Part shown: piece by piece, positions 25,331-37,269 of the stretch | How the letters are laid out: every line of letters begins with the position of its first letter | Numbering within the stretch: position 1 is the first letter of the stretch | Assembly: GCA_029255685.2 (NCBI GenBank) | Contig: CM055312.2 | Span: 52,176,202-52,240,201, forward strand | Direction of reading: 5' to 3' | Length of the DNA stretch: 64,000 nucleotides | Origin: Silene conica | Lineage: Eukaryota > Streptophyta > Magnoliopsida > Caryophyllales > Caryophyllaceae | Made by a program: the position numbers and the translations under genes | The notes under the pieces: model-generated | Told to the model about the DNA's origin: nothing | Database searches by the model: none | What the model saw: the letters and a program-made list of their open reading frames with translations, nothing else

Positions 25331-27204
25331 ACATTCATCGTAAATAAATACTTGAAAAATAAGTTTAACAAGTTTCAATAAATAGGCATTTATATAATGA
25401 TCTCCCACTGAATTATATAAACAATTCCAAGACCCATCTTTATATAAACACGGGCACGGTGAGCCGATTCATCCCTTATTTATATAAATTTGATGAGTCA
25501 ACAATTTGATTGATTCTACCACTAGAACTCTTGGTTGATAGATTTTCTCAAAAACTATCTGTTAGCCCCGGAACTAATCATGGGCACGGTGCGGCCGATT
25601 CATCCCACATTAATCCCGTTGAGTTCAACCAATTTTCATGTGTAATAACTTTCATTACCCTACTTACCCAACGTAAAAAGAGAGTACCCCGGTGAGCCGA
25701 GCCTACCTCTATAATGAAGAAGGGATTCATAGGTGCTAATACTTGGTAAGGCTTTATCTCAATTTTAAAAGTGAGAGATCTTATCAATTTAATTGTCTAT
25801 CACTTTTAAGTGAACAAAATTGGTGAATGGTAGACAATTGAATCGATAACAACGGAAAAATAAATAAAAAACATGTAGTGACGATTTGGCATGAAGATAA
25901 GCAACAAATAAAATCCTTGTATGACCACCTAGGTAATCTAATTAAATTTTCTATTACACTTTGGAAACCAAATCCTTGGTCCCTACGGTCTTCAATGAAA
26001 TGGCCTCCTTCTTTAGGATTTCGGAACTCCTTTCCGAAAATAACATCGTCTTTTAGGAAACTCCGTCTTTTACAAAATCAATAATACTAATAGAAATAAA
26101 ATTACATGGCAATATCCTAATATACAAATTGTAACTAAAACAAAACTATTAATTAATTACAAATTAGCGATACGAAATCGCAATAAATTACAAATTAAAC
26201 CGGTATTCCCAAACATTGCGGGTAATACCAATTTCTACCTATGACCATATAAGGTAAAATTACATTAATTTAAATACATTCATCCATATGAATAATAAAA
26301 TGCATTGTAATAAATATGACATGCCAAATCGTCCGACTTACCAACAACGATCATGCGAGCCTGTTAAACGGGATTTTTAACCATTAAAAATTCCTAATCA
26401 ATTCTTTAACAATTTTAAGATGAATATCTCGTTATAATCTGGTCCAAACTCAAAATGATTAGTCACACTAATTAATTTGACATTATATGAGTTTAAAATA
26501 TATTTTATGATAAAAATAACATAATAATTCATGATTATTATGAAAACAATCCATTAAATTAATAAAAAATTATGGAAAATAAAATTTTAAAATTTCATAC
26601 ATTCTGGTCTTGTACTAAAATGCCATACATGTGGAAAAAAAATGGTTATGAAATTGATTCAAACATATATCACAATATTTATCGGTTATTGCAATTTTAT
26701 TATTTAATTCCAAATAAAATATTAAAAAAAAAAAGTTTAACATTATGGAACACTTTCCAGGAGCCAAAAACAAAAAATTTCGTGCCCAAAAGTTAACTAA
26801 ATATTTATTTGTAAAATAACCATTATATCTCAATTTTTATCAAATAAAAATCAATAAACCATCTAAATTAATCACATTAACTTAAAAATTTCTATTTATC
26901 ACAAGTAGAACATGAATGTGGTTATTTCCAAATAAACATACATAAAATTAACATGCAACTTAATTTAATTAACTCTTAATCAATTTTAATGCATGTTCTT
27001 CCAATTTTATGTCATATTAAGTAAAAATAAGTAATAAATTTTTACATAAATTAAATATTTGACCCATATCACTATATAACCAGATTATATAAATGCAAGA
27101 CCATATTTTGTGATAAAACTAATTAACATCAAAATATCAATTTTACTAAATTATTTCATAAAATCATAAAATCGTCTTAAGACAACATGCATGTATGTAA
27201 CAAT
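25331..27204 (-). other. Element A leader
   Basis: This non-coding leader has the same layout as in C and G. At the places where C and G carry CCACTGG(A), A carries a different repeated core, CGGTGAGCCGA: full copies at 25452-25475 and (variant) 25582-25606, and a partial one at 25689-25700. The shared framework between them (for example TAGAACTCTTGGTTGAT) confirms the positions correspond. The rest is AT-rich with no gene. Confidence 0.65.
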
Positions 27205-27216
27205 GCTCTGATACCA
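27205..27216 (-). promoter_or_regulatory. Element A primer binding site (initiator tRNA-Met)
   Basis: The minus strand reads TGGTATCAGAGC, two bases from the right LTR. It fixes the minus orientation of A. Confidence 0.88.
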
Positions 27217-27218
27217 CT

Positions 27219-29124
27219 TTTTAGGAATTTAGACCCACATTAAACTCTCTAATGATAAAAAAATTACAAGCTAATTTGATAAGGTGGTCTAAATAATACA
27301 TGCATGCAAAAAAAGTAAGAAGAAAATTTGCTTACATTGTTAAGATGGTATTTTGGGCACTACAAAGATCTCCTACCTTGGTAGTTCTTGAGGTATAATA
27401 GTGTAATGGATGGTAATTCAATATTCTAATTACCAAAATAGTTAGTCTCCTCTTGATTGCACCCAAAACTAGCCCAAAATCTCTTAATATTATTAACTAG
27501 ATAAAGTTAAGAGAACACTTGTATATATCTAATATTATTACTTTAATAATATTAATTTATGTATAATATTGATGTTTGAATTTTTGATGATGAAATTTGA
27601 TCAACTTTTGATCATAAAGGAGATGAAAAGATGATGAAAAACAAGTGGAAAATGGTGTATTTTTCCACTCACAATTATGGCATTTTAAAGAGTTTTTTCT
27701 TCGTAAAAAAAAATCTCACTTTACAAATGTATAGGTGTGGTATATATAGGATTATGAAATGTAAACAATTCACCTTATTACAAACACTTTGTAGTGGAAA
27801 ACATGCCAAACCTCATGGGGGCAATATAAGGTGGATCGGTCCATTTCGATTTCCGACATTTGTCCTACAAATGCTTATAATAATTATATTTAATTATCTT
27901 ATATAATTTAATATTAATTTAATTATTTAACACTTAAATAACAAATTAAGTACACTTAATTATTAAATGAAATTTTATCATTTTATCAATATAAAACGTG
28001 TCTTATAATAAATAGTTAGTTAATTTTACAACCTCTTGTAAATATTATTAACAAATTACCTCTGCATCACTGTACTCTATACACATATTATGAAATAATT
28101 TAGGTAATTAACAATTAATAACTAATCACCAATTAACATTTATTAATTAATTATCACATAATTAAATAATAAATTTATTTATCCCGAGTTCGTAACTCGT
28201 CATCAACAAATTCACTTGACTTATATAAAGTCATTATATACAAGTTAAGAATTATATTATATTGGGGAGCCAGTGGAATGGAGTAAGCTTGTATGGCAGA
28301 AATGGACTACACCCAAGCATAGGCTCATAGCCTTGCTTTATCAACATGCTGCCATGAATGTGAAGGTTAAACTACACAGGCTGCATCTGGTTGATGATGC
28401 TCTGTGTTGTATATGTCATAAGGAAACTGAAGATCACGAGCACCTGTTCTGCAGATGTGATCCGAGTATAGTACTCTCTTACTGGAATCTATGAATGAAT
28501 GGATACATTATGAGTTGCGTGGCCACATCCTCAATGAATGGAGCCTGAAGCTAAGAGGTTCAAAACTGAAGAGGGGAGTGATAAATGGGGTCATCAACGC
28601 TGTGATTTACGATGCTTGGTTTCATCGTAACAAGAGCAGAATGGATAATGTACTAGCCAGTCCTGTGTGGGTCAACAAACAGATTAAACAAGAGTTGAGC
28701 TGCTATTTAAGAAAGTCTGTCCAAGGGAAATTAAATACGAGGGATAGCAAGTTTATGGGGCATGTCCCAGGAAAGTGACGTATTAGTTGCTTTTGTTCAG
28801 TTTTGATACTAGCTGATGATGGCTAGTTTTGTTGTACAGACTATCTTTTCTTAATATACTTACCTTTTAACAAAAAAAAAAAAAAAATTATATTATATCT
28901 CATATAAATAATTAGTCTATCCATTTGGGCATCGTCCTATAGGTGTGACCTCGAGGGATCAACTGATCACCGCCGTCATACGACAATAACGTCAAACTCT
29001 AGTCAGCTGAGCGTTACTGATTTACGTTAACCAGTTCACAAGTATATTACAACATAAATCCCTGATATTCCTTGTACGAGATTTATTATGTATACGCACT
29101 ATTGTGGAGGACTCTACTCCAACA
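27219..29124 (-). repeat. Element A 5' LTR (right copy), split by a LINE tail
   Basis: It starts TTTTAGGAATTT (the first bases have changed from TGTTAGG) and ends CCAACA at the TATGG duplication. Without the LINE fragment and its duplication it is about 1.27 kb. A TATA candidate on the minus strand lies near 27739-27748. Confidence 0.9.
28263..28885 (+). mobile_element. 5'-truncated LINE, 3' end with zf-RVT domain and poly(A)
   Basis: It is flanked by a 13-bp duplication AATTATATTATAT (28250-28262 and 28886-28898) and ends in a run of about 15 A. The frame 28273-28494 holds the zinc-binding end domain of plant LINE RT: KHRLIALLYQHAAMNVK, LCCICHKETEDHEHLFCRC. The frame continues after one stop (28492-28494) to 28778. 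Truncation at the 5' end, the long duplication and the poly(A) tail are the normal marks of LINE retrotransposition. RT and endonuclease are absent. Confidence 0.93.
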
Positions 29125-29125
29125 T

Positions 29126-29509
29126 ATGGATCCCTCACTGGCGGGTGAGAAACGATTGATGCAATTGAACGAGCTAGATGAGTTTCGATTGCATACCTAC
29201 GAAAGTGCTCGAGTGTATAAGGAGCGAACCAAGAAGTGGCATGACAAGCATATCATGCAAAGGGAACTTCGAGTTGGTGATAAGGTATTGTTATTTAACT
29301 CCCGTCTGCATCTCTTTCCAGGTAAGCTCAAGTCAAGATGGAGTGGACCATTCACCATTGTTGAGGTGAATAAGTTTGGGTCAGTTACTCTAAAATCTAA
29401 CGAAGGTGAGATATTCAAAGTAAATGGGCAACGCGTAAAGTTATATCATGAAGGTGCCTATGTTGGGAAGATAGAGGCCCTAAACCTTTTCCCCTCGGAT
29501 TCTTCCTAG
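29126..29509 (+). pseudogene. Integrase C-terminal part of the outer Athila-type element
   Basis: It resumes the frame broken at 365: MDPSLAG, then KRLMQLNELDEFR, YESARVYKERTKKWHDKHI and the SH3-like C-terminal domain (VLLFNSRLHLFPGKLKSRW, GPFTIVEV). A clear stop follows FPSDSS. About 60 bases later (29527-29575) comes the GGGAGGCAGCCCA motif often seen after pol in Athila-type elements. There are no internal stops. Confidence 0.92.
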
Positions 29510-30467
29510 TTTTGAGGAAATACGGTCGTGCGGGACCGCATAAACCTGCGCTACTGGGAGGCAGCCCAGATCCTTGTAATTTTTTTTATATTTTTCACGT
29601 AGACTTACTTTTCTTCTCTATATGTCTTTATGAGTGAGTGAGCGAATTTAATGAATTTTGTGAAGTGTTTTCAGGAGAAAGAAGTACGATGCTAAGGGCA
29701 GGCTTTGGTGCTCAGATGATGGATATCGTGTCATCCTGGGTTCCCGATCAAGTGCTTAGGACACTTGCATTGATCGACGGTCTTTTTTGTTGAAATATAA
29801 CTAAGTTGTTCAATCCCTTGATTAGTGAATTTCATGCATAATCTAGGTCACTCGATCGAGTACCACCAGTACTCGATCGAGGAACCTGGAACAATTGTAT
29901 ATTTTATCTACGTCGTAGCTAAAGTAAACAAAAATTCGAGAATTCTGGAGCACTCGATCGAGTGCCACCAACACTCAATCGAGTGCCCAGTCCAATCCAG
30001 GCCCTTGTTTGCTTTTTTACGGTTATGAGAAAAATAATCCCCATTTCCCCCCAAAAATTCGACACTCCCTTTCCCTTTCCACTTTTAATTTCGACAACCC
30101 TTGTCTTCAATCTCCATTGTACTCACTCAAATCACCTAGTTTTTGTTGCTATCATCATTTGCTTCATCTCAGATCATTCCATTGTTCTTCTTTTGCATTA
30201 ATTCATCCAATTTGCTCATCTTTGAGGTAATTTTCGAGATTTCTAGGGTTTAATTCGTTTTTGCTACAAATTGTGCTTAAACCTTGTGTTATTTACTTAA
30301 AGTCTTCAATATGTTGTCTACTCACATGATTCCTATGCTTTTCATGCTATTATATGATGTGTTTAATTAGTGTAGACAAACGGATTTTTGACCCTTATAC
30401 CATAGAAAATCGAGTTCACTAAGTATGGAATGGTGTTTGATTTTTTTTTCTACTTTACTTCCAGGCT
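29510..30467 (+). other. Spacer between pol and env-position ORF, with TCGATCGA hairpins and candidate intron
   Basis: It carries no gene. It contains paired CTCGATCGAG palindromes at 29850-29882 and 29951-29985. A candidate intron runs from 30227 (GAG|GTAATTTTC) to 30464 (a long T-rich tract then TTCCAG|GC), ending three bases before the ATG of the next ORF. A pyrimidine-rich leader (about 30050-30220) precedes it. This would fit a separate or spliced message for the downstream ORF, as described for some env-bearing plant gypsy elements. Here the splice sites are prediction only. Confidence 0.6.
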
Positions 30468-31136
30468 ATGGCAAGTTCTTCAAGAGGAAATAACAGGAAT
30501 AGAACTACGCGCAACATCCCAATTCCGGTGATCCCGGGTTGTGAGCCTTTTTCGGATTTTCTTTGGATTACATTTCGGGATAAACACCAAAGGGAGAGGT
30601 TTGTGGCGCTTGCTAAGCGGAAAATGTTCACAACTCGGGTCGTTTGTAAGAAGACCCTAGATACTTTCAAAATCTTGGAACCAATGAAGGAGATCTTCAA
30701 GGAGCTTGGATTACTCGGGCTCCTCAACCTTAGCGAGCTTTCCTATCGAGCTCTCACTCTTGAGTTCTTCAGTGCCTTCTCTTACAATACCAACTCCCAT
30801 TCCATCAGCTTCCGATTGTTGAACCAAGAAAAGACTTTAACAATGGACGAGTTCTCTCGTCATTTAGGTTGCAAAAGCACTCCGACTACAATTTGCTTGT
30901 CATGCCTCCAAAGGAGCTAACCGCTACTAGGTACTTCCCATTGTTTACAAGTTTTCCTAATCCAATTCCAAGTGCTCTCGCACTTAGTGATGTTCAACAT
31001 ATCGTCATCAAACTATTTATGAGGATCATGTCTCATTTAATCTATGGTCGAGCGGATATGAGTAAAGTTCACAAGATGGAGGTTCTGCTGATTGCTTCCT
31101 ATCTAAACCCGTTTAGAGAAGTAGTGTTTATGTTTA
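30468..31136 (+). pseudogene. Env-position ORF of the Athila-type element, first part
   Basis: The ATG at 30468 opens MASSSRGNNRNRTTRNIP. The body has FSDFLWITFRDKHQRERFVALAKRKMF and ELSYRALTLEFFSAF, which resemble the Athila ORF-1 family placed after pol. A frame shift near 30870-30890 moves the reading from one frame (to 30920) to another (30869 onward, with LLVMPPKELTATRYF). It ends at the GTTTA duplication of TRIM 2. Function is not known for the family; an envelope role has been proposed from position only. Confidence 0.65.
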
Positions 31137-31689
31137 TGTAACAACCCGACCCACCACGGTCGTAACACAACCCCAATAAGATGGGTGCACACTTTTGAGC
31201 CCATTATTTGTCCTCACTTAAGCCCAAAAATACAAGGCCTTGTTACTAAGTGGTGGGTGGAAGTTATTATAAACATATCACAAGCCTCACATTCTACCGA
31301 TGTGGGACAAATCTCCTCTCATACTCTTGGGGTGTTAAAAACTCCCCCACTTAAAGAACACAACGTCCTCGTTGTGCCTCAAACTTGACCGCAGCCAAGC
31401 CCAGAATCCTCCCCCGCTAGGTGGGTGACCCGGGTACTCCTGACCACAGGCTCACCACACGGTCGCAGGGTCGCTCTGATACCATTTGTAACAACCCGAC
31501 CCACCACGGTCGTAACACAACCCCAATAAGATGGGTGCACACTTTTGAGCCCATTATTTGTCCTCACTTAAGCCCAAAAATACAAGGCCTTGTTACTAAG
31601 TGGTGGGTGGAAGTTATTATAAACATATCAAAAGCCTCACATTCTACCGATGTGGGACAAATCTCCTCTCATACTCTTGAGGTGTTACA
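31137..31689 (-). mobile_element. TRIM element 2 inside the env-position ORF
   Basis: Same family as TRIM 1: LTRs 31137-31339 and 31487-31689 (203 bp each; TGTAACAACCCGACC to GTGTTACA), with duplication GTTTA at 31132-31136 and 31690-31694. The interior of 147 bp carries the minus-strand TGGTATCAGAGC primer site near 31473-31485 and the AAGTGGGGGAG purine tract. The left LTR ends GTTAAA rather than GTTACA. It is non-coding and depends on proteins from elsewhere. LTRs differ at only a few bases. Confidence 0.95.
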
Positions 31690-32001
31690 GTTTATCCCAC
31701 CTGGGGTTGTTTTCCATGCTTTGGCAAAGATGGCCATCGCTTCCGGTGTTCTTGGTTGTGGTGCTATTATTTTACTCGCCTAGCTAGGCGAACTTGTGGT
31801 TTTGATGGGCATAAGAATTACGTGCCTATGACTGAGTTTGATCCTGACTTACTTGATGAGCAATATTTTTGGTATGGTGTTCAATGGTTGAAAATTCTGA
31901 ATGGTGAAGATCTCTATTGGTTGGTGAAACCGGCTCTTTACATGAGAATTCCGGACGAGGAGAACTTGCCTCCCCTTGAGGCCCTTGAGCCGGATTATTC
32001 T
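31690..32001 (+). pseudogene. Env-position ORF of the Athila-type element, second part
   Basis: It continues with PPGVVFHALAKMAIASG, then after a frame change near 31780 DGHKNYVPMTEFDPDLLDEQYFWYG and GEDLYWLVKPALYMRIP. It breaks off at solo LTR D after EPDYS. The other side (59801) picks up in frame with QLDEIKHLLYG. Confidence 0.65.
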
Positions 32002-33238
32002 TGTAACATCCCATATTTTCGTAAATTAATATTTTACTCTTTCCGATTTCTTGTGTTGTTCCCTTTTGATTTTAACACAAGAAATAAGGAAATTAATTTG
32101 GACCACACAATACACATGACCCCACATGAAATTGATTTTGAACCACACAAAGTTGTCCAAAAGAGGAAAGAGGGATCATCAATGTTATTAGACCAAAACG
32201 GAAAGGGGAACATCATAAGAAATCGGAGGTAGTAATATTTTAATGTATTTTTCGGAATATAATATATTTTAATAACATTTCGTAAGTTTTAATTTATAAT
32301 TTCCGTTAAGCTCTGTCTTAAGATTATTTAATCTTAAGATGTTAGTTCACTTGGCATTTCCCGTCTTAGGTTTCGTTCCAGTTAAATTGAGGAAACCCGA
32401 CTCACTTAAATAAAGGACACCTTCTAGCTTCCTTCTTACGACATTCATTTCTCAACAAAACACAAACACTGTAAACCAAAACTCAATTTTCTCATTTTTT
32501 TGAAAAGTTTTAAAAGATCATCTCAAGGCCTTCTTCAACTCGAATCAAGGTAAAATTTATATATTCGGAATCCTCTCGAAATTTATGATCTTTCTATCAC
32601 TTTTATTTTTCGTTTCTCGAACTTCCGTTTCCGGGCTGTTTTGGCCCTAATTCATTTTAAGCCCCTAATTTCCGTTTTTATGTTCTTAGGAGTTGGCTTG
32701 GACGACCCCAAGGTTGATACTTACGTCGTGGAGGAAGATTTGGGAGCACAAGACGCTTGAAGGTGACAATAATGAGCTTACTCGGCCTATTTGTTAAATT
32801 AGCAAGCTTTGTGTTAAAGTTAATGTGTCTATATGTTTAGAAAGCATGAGATAAGTTGCAAACATCTTTAGTATACTTTTTATTCAGATTGTTGTTGAGA
32901 ATTTATGTTGAAATCATCATTTGAGTTGATTTTGGGAGTATACATAAAGATGGGTATAAGTTGGGGATTTTGATGTGAATCCATGAATTTGTTATTGTTT
33001 ATATGTTTCTTATAGTTGTTTGATGCTAGTAACTTGTTGGGACTGTTGAGATGTTGTTTAGAATCATGTTTGGGAAGATTTGATGGAGGATTTGAATGTT
33101 CTTATTGAGTGAAATTGGCGAAAATCGCGAAACAGGGACTCCCAGCCAGTAGGCCGACCGGCAGCCGGTACGTGAGATGGGGTGCTCAGCCGGGTGGCCG
33201 GCCGCCGGTCCACCGGCTGAGACTCCTTTGTATGTGGG
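32002..33238 (+). repeat. LTR D, 5' part
   Basis: It matches 61442 to about 62690. It includes a transcript-start-like stretch (TTAAATAAAGG near 32405, then a C/A-rich leader), a GACAATAATGAGCTTACTCGGCC block (like 62021-62047), and a GCCGGCCG/ACCGGC-rich segment at about 33132-33225. It ends where E begins. Confidence 0.75.
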
Positions 33239-33491
33239 TGTAACACCCCCATTTATTTAAGAGCCTTTAGCAAGACATTCTCAAATAAATAGAGTTGTTA
33301 CCATCTCGGATTGTCCGAGGTAGTGAATAACAAAGTAGAACAACCAAAGTACTTTAAATAAAACTGATAAAATTTGAACTTGGTTATTACAGTTACTACA
33401 TAACGGAAAAGAAAATACAACTGAGATGGTAATAGTCCTATTTATTTGAGAATGTCTGGCTAAAGACTCTTAAATAAATGGGGGTGTTACA
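33239..33491 (+). repeat. Rearranged left end of element E: inverted LTR end facing a short direct LTR end
   Basis: Bases 33239 to about 33412 are the reverse complement of the last 170 or so bases of the E LTR (compare 58695-58864). They are followed by about 78 bases of the same LTR end in direct sense, ending GTGTTACA. The two halves can fold back on each other for about 75 bp. The first 2.2 kb of the expected left LTR is missing. Confidence 0.8.
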
Positions 33492-33494
33492 AAG

Positions 33495-33506
33495 TGGTAT
33501 CAGAGC
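33495..33506 (+). promoter_or_regulatory. Element E primer binding site (initiator tRNA-Met)
   Basis: TGGTATCAGAGC, three bases after the LTR end. The bases after it (GAACGATCCTCAGGCC) are the same as in F at 39582-39597. Confidence 0.88.
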
Positions 33507-36500
33507 GAACGATCCTCAGGCCTAAACCAAATGAATAATAATGAATGTAGGAAGAGTCAAATAAAATGAACCCCGAGATGAAACTGATAGGAGCCCCAAA
33601 AAGGAACGGGATGAGTTAGGGGCCTCCTCACACCAAACCATGGGCCCTTTCGGTTCTGTCTCGGGAACCCAACGAGAGTAATTGAAGAGTGGGGTAGACT
33701 ATATAGTGACCTGGTTATATTGTGCTAACGTTCTTGTAGGAGAAGAATGAGGTAAGTAATATGTGAGTTCTATGTAAGGATATGTGCGATATGAAATGTG
33801 GATCGATATGGATGATTGAGTTGAAATTATCAAAGTTTGGAGGTGTATTTGTTGAGCCATGGTTAGAGTGATGTGATCATATGATTTTGGTATTTTGAAG
33901 TGTTCATACGATTATCTGGTATTTAAATGACTATAGTATCTATGTAATATATTGTTGGTAATTGAACACGAATGATAAGACTTATATAAATTAGTAATAC
34001 TTATCTAGTGATATGCGGAATGTGTTGCCCCAAGCCATGAATGACATGTAGTTATGTGTTACATTTGTATATATATGTATAAGTAATGAGTTATTTGGTT
34101 GGTTGTATTTTCAGTTTCGAAATCTTTACTGTGTTTTAGATGACAACTACAATTGAAATGAGGAATGAATGTTAATATGGTACAAAATGATGTCTATGTT
34201 TCCAATGATATGTCCACGTGATTTGGAATAAGAATGGTTGAGTTTCAACGTGGTAACGTGAAATTGCAAAGGAACCAAAATTTTAATAAGTTCCCAGAAT
34301 GTTACCTTGTTTGTACGGGCTTCCATTTTACACGTGTGCCATATATGGGTATGCAAATTTTATGTATGATATCTTTTGAGTTAACTTTCAATGCTTTTGG
34401 TTTCATGTCAAGAGGTGTTATATTTTGTGAGAAATAAATATTTTAGCCGACAGTGCTCAAATTGTTCTGTTTTGACTTTTGCATTGAAAAATGAATCATT
34501 TAAAACATGTTTATTGTTTATGCATAATTCTAACTCCCCTGTTTAGAATGTTCGCTCACATTTTCCGAATGATAAACCGTGTACAATCTTAACAAGTCGA
34601 TAGTTAATTTTGATTTTGCAAGTTGCCCAATCTTCTGTTGAATTGTTGTAAAGTTCCTGCCCAGACCAATTGAGTTGTGAAAATTGTTATAAATAATTCC
34701 CATGAGATATGCATTCGATTCTTTTCCTATGGCTAGCTAATTCATTTTTTTTTCTAAAAACTATAATAGCTCGCAAGATAGACAAGCGGTTATTTAATTA
34801 TGATTTTGTAAGTTGTTGCGTAATGTTTAATTGGTGGAATTGTGAGTATGTAGGTTTCATACAAAAGTTTAATCAAAGGTGAATCTGTGATATGAGCACG
34901 TGATATCTTGTCATGGCATTAGTAACATGAATAATATGAATATAAAATGAATATGAACCTTACCATATGATAATGTAACCTTGCCCATTTCATCAAGTTC
35001 ATATAAGATAGTTCTACTATACAAACACTCTTATTTTCTAGTGTTATGACCTCAAGATAATTATGTGATGTTCGTAGGTGATGTTAAAATTCGTGTTTAT
35101 CAGTGAAGAGTCTTGACAAGGGGTAGAAATAAATTTAACTGGTAACTTATCAGCACATCAATTTAATGATTATACGTAATTGTGATTATTTTGAACAATG
35201 TGAATCTTGTTGATGTTCTTACGTATATTCATGGTATATCTTTGACTAGTTCCCTGTGATAACAATCTTTATAACTTTTCATGTGTACTGTATGCCATAA
35301 AGTGAAGTGCATATTGATATGTATAAAATATGATCACGATGTATTGGAATTAGTAATTGGTTGACATGTGAAGTATGAAATACTAGTCTTGTGCATTCGT
35401 TTACTTTTATCGTTAAAATTCCCATAATTCATGAGCGACAAGAACAACGTCTTAGTAAAGAAGAGTAAGAATGTCTCCGCGTAGTCTTGTTTCGATCTAT
35501 AGCTTGTGAAATTGCCTTTTGATTCTTATTTATAAATGGTCACAAATTACCGCTTCAATGTTTCAAACGTTTCAAAATATTTTCACATATGGAATTTTTT
35601 TTTTTGGTCTAAACTGGGGTGTTCACTGTGTCGACAACGGTGTATAATCCCCTCGCCGTGGGCTCTCTCACGAAATATTTTCACAGAGATAAACCATTAA
35701 ACTTGATGTTTGATAATTATGATGATTGTTTGCAATATGACATATTCTGTAACTATGTGTTAATGAAATCCTGCACGAAAATTTAATTGTTGCGCATTAG
35801 GTAAACCCCTTATTTTGCAAGTCGCATATATTAATAGTTTCATGATAAATGATGTAATGTGAATGGATAGGAGATGTGCCTAAGTGATTATTTTTAACTT
35901 ATTGATGTCTAGGAATGTTAAGCGGTCTTGTTAGTCTATGGTGGTGTACATCTCATAAAATATGTCTATACTCCATATTTTAGCGTCAAATAATATTGCC
36001 CTATGTCTTTTCTAAAATATGATTTTGCTTCTATAATATGAGTACGAACATGAAATGTTTTCTTTGATGTCAATTATGAACTACGAGTTGCTGATTGTCT
36101 ACATTGGTGTAAGTATATAGCTATATGTTAAAGTTTCAAGGGTATATAGGTGTTAGCCACTCTGATTCTGTTTTACGGCGTAACACTAGTCTACCGATCC
36201 TAATACTCTTATTATTGTTCGAGGATATATGTTTACATGATAATTGACATGGATTTCTTATGAGTGCTTATTTGAGTTGAGTATTAGTAGTTGTTGTTCT
36301 ATTTTGATAGTTATAATTTTCTATTGGTAAGATAATTATTTTGTTTGTGAGACGGGTTGAGTTGTGAGATGGGCAAACTTTTGGTAATTGATTAGTTGAT
36401 TTATGCATAATGGTTCCGCATTAGGTTGGTTTGGTATAGCGTCCAAATTCTCATTTTATGAACTGTGGAATTGTATGTATACATAAAAGCATGTCAATGA

Positions 36501-37264
36501 ATTTGGAAGGTAAGTACTGATGGGATAGAGTTTGAATGGATAAAGTTTAGCACGAAGACCATGATTGATTTTGTATTGAGATTGAGATTGCAGTTCAGTG
36601 TTTTATTGAATTGTCGTATTCTTTGACCTTGACACGTGGGTGAGTAGCTTAGAGATTTACTCTCTAAGTGTTGAGCAGATCCTTTAGTGGAATATTTGAC
36701 AAGATTGATATTGAAATTGAGATGAGAATTGGTTACTGGCTTTTAGTTATGAGTTATTAGGCCGTTGCGTCATATTATGTTTACGGCCCAGTGTGGCCTT
36801 GGTTATTGAGTTATATTCGGAGTTCTGAAATCGATTCTGAGATCGAAGTATTGATTTGCAGTTTATCCCGCCAGTTCAATCACCCCTTGTCTTAAGTCTT
36901 AGGTTCGACGATGAGAATACGATAATTGGTTACTTGGAGTAATTTTTATGAGATAGAGTAGTGGGAAAGACGGAGTAATGCGCTGGAGTTTTATAATGGG
37001 TTACGGGGACGTAACCATGTTTTAAGGAGGATGAGATTGTAAAATCTTTTGATTTATAATATGGATAGATGTTATGACATGGCTATTTAGTATGTCGTGA
37101 TCGTTTGAATATACCTGATAATCTTGATTATTCATGTTATGCATTTTATTGTGTTTCATAAAGGATCCTTTATTTTAATTATACGTTAAACTTTGGGGAC
37201 AAAGTTTTCTTAACGAGGGTAGAATGTAACATTTCGTGTTTTATCTCGTGTTTTAAAGTATTTG
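33507..37264 (+). other. Element E interior, non-coding
   Basis: The first 250 bases match the F leader (for example CTCACACC.AACCAT.GGCCCT). The rest is AT-rich with short random ORFs only. From about 36995 to 37264 it resembles the F 3' region (GGGACGTAAC, GGTAGAATGTAACATTTC). No gene can be supported in this 3.8 kb. Confidence 0.7.
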
Positions 37265-37269
37265 ATTAG

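Larger units (their letters stand above)
366..29124 (-). mobile_element. Element A: old Ty1/copia LTR retrotransposon, filled with later insertions
   Basis: The ends are TGTTAGG at 366 and CCAACA at 29124, flanked by a perfect 5-bp duplication TATGG at 361-365 and 29125-29129. It lies on the minus strand: the initiator-Met primer site abuts the right LTR and a purine-rich tract abuts the left LTR. With later insertions removed, each LTR is about 1.27 kb. The internal region (21062-27218) holds a heavily decayed copia pol and an AT-rich leader. It interrupts the outer integrase exactly, which shows it is younger than the outer element. Its LTRs carry the B, S and LINE insertions, so it is the oldest copia copy here. 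Confidence 0.92.

Noticed and set aside
25510..28000. Several ORFs of 60-90 codons in the A leader and LTR
   Set aside because: AT-rich chance frames in non-coding parts; neither conserved in C nor G.
33239..33491. Independent foldback MITE of about 253 bp
   Set aside because: It is directly followed by a primer site and an F-like leader, and both arms are LTR ends of E, so a rearranged LTR explains it better.
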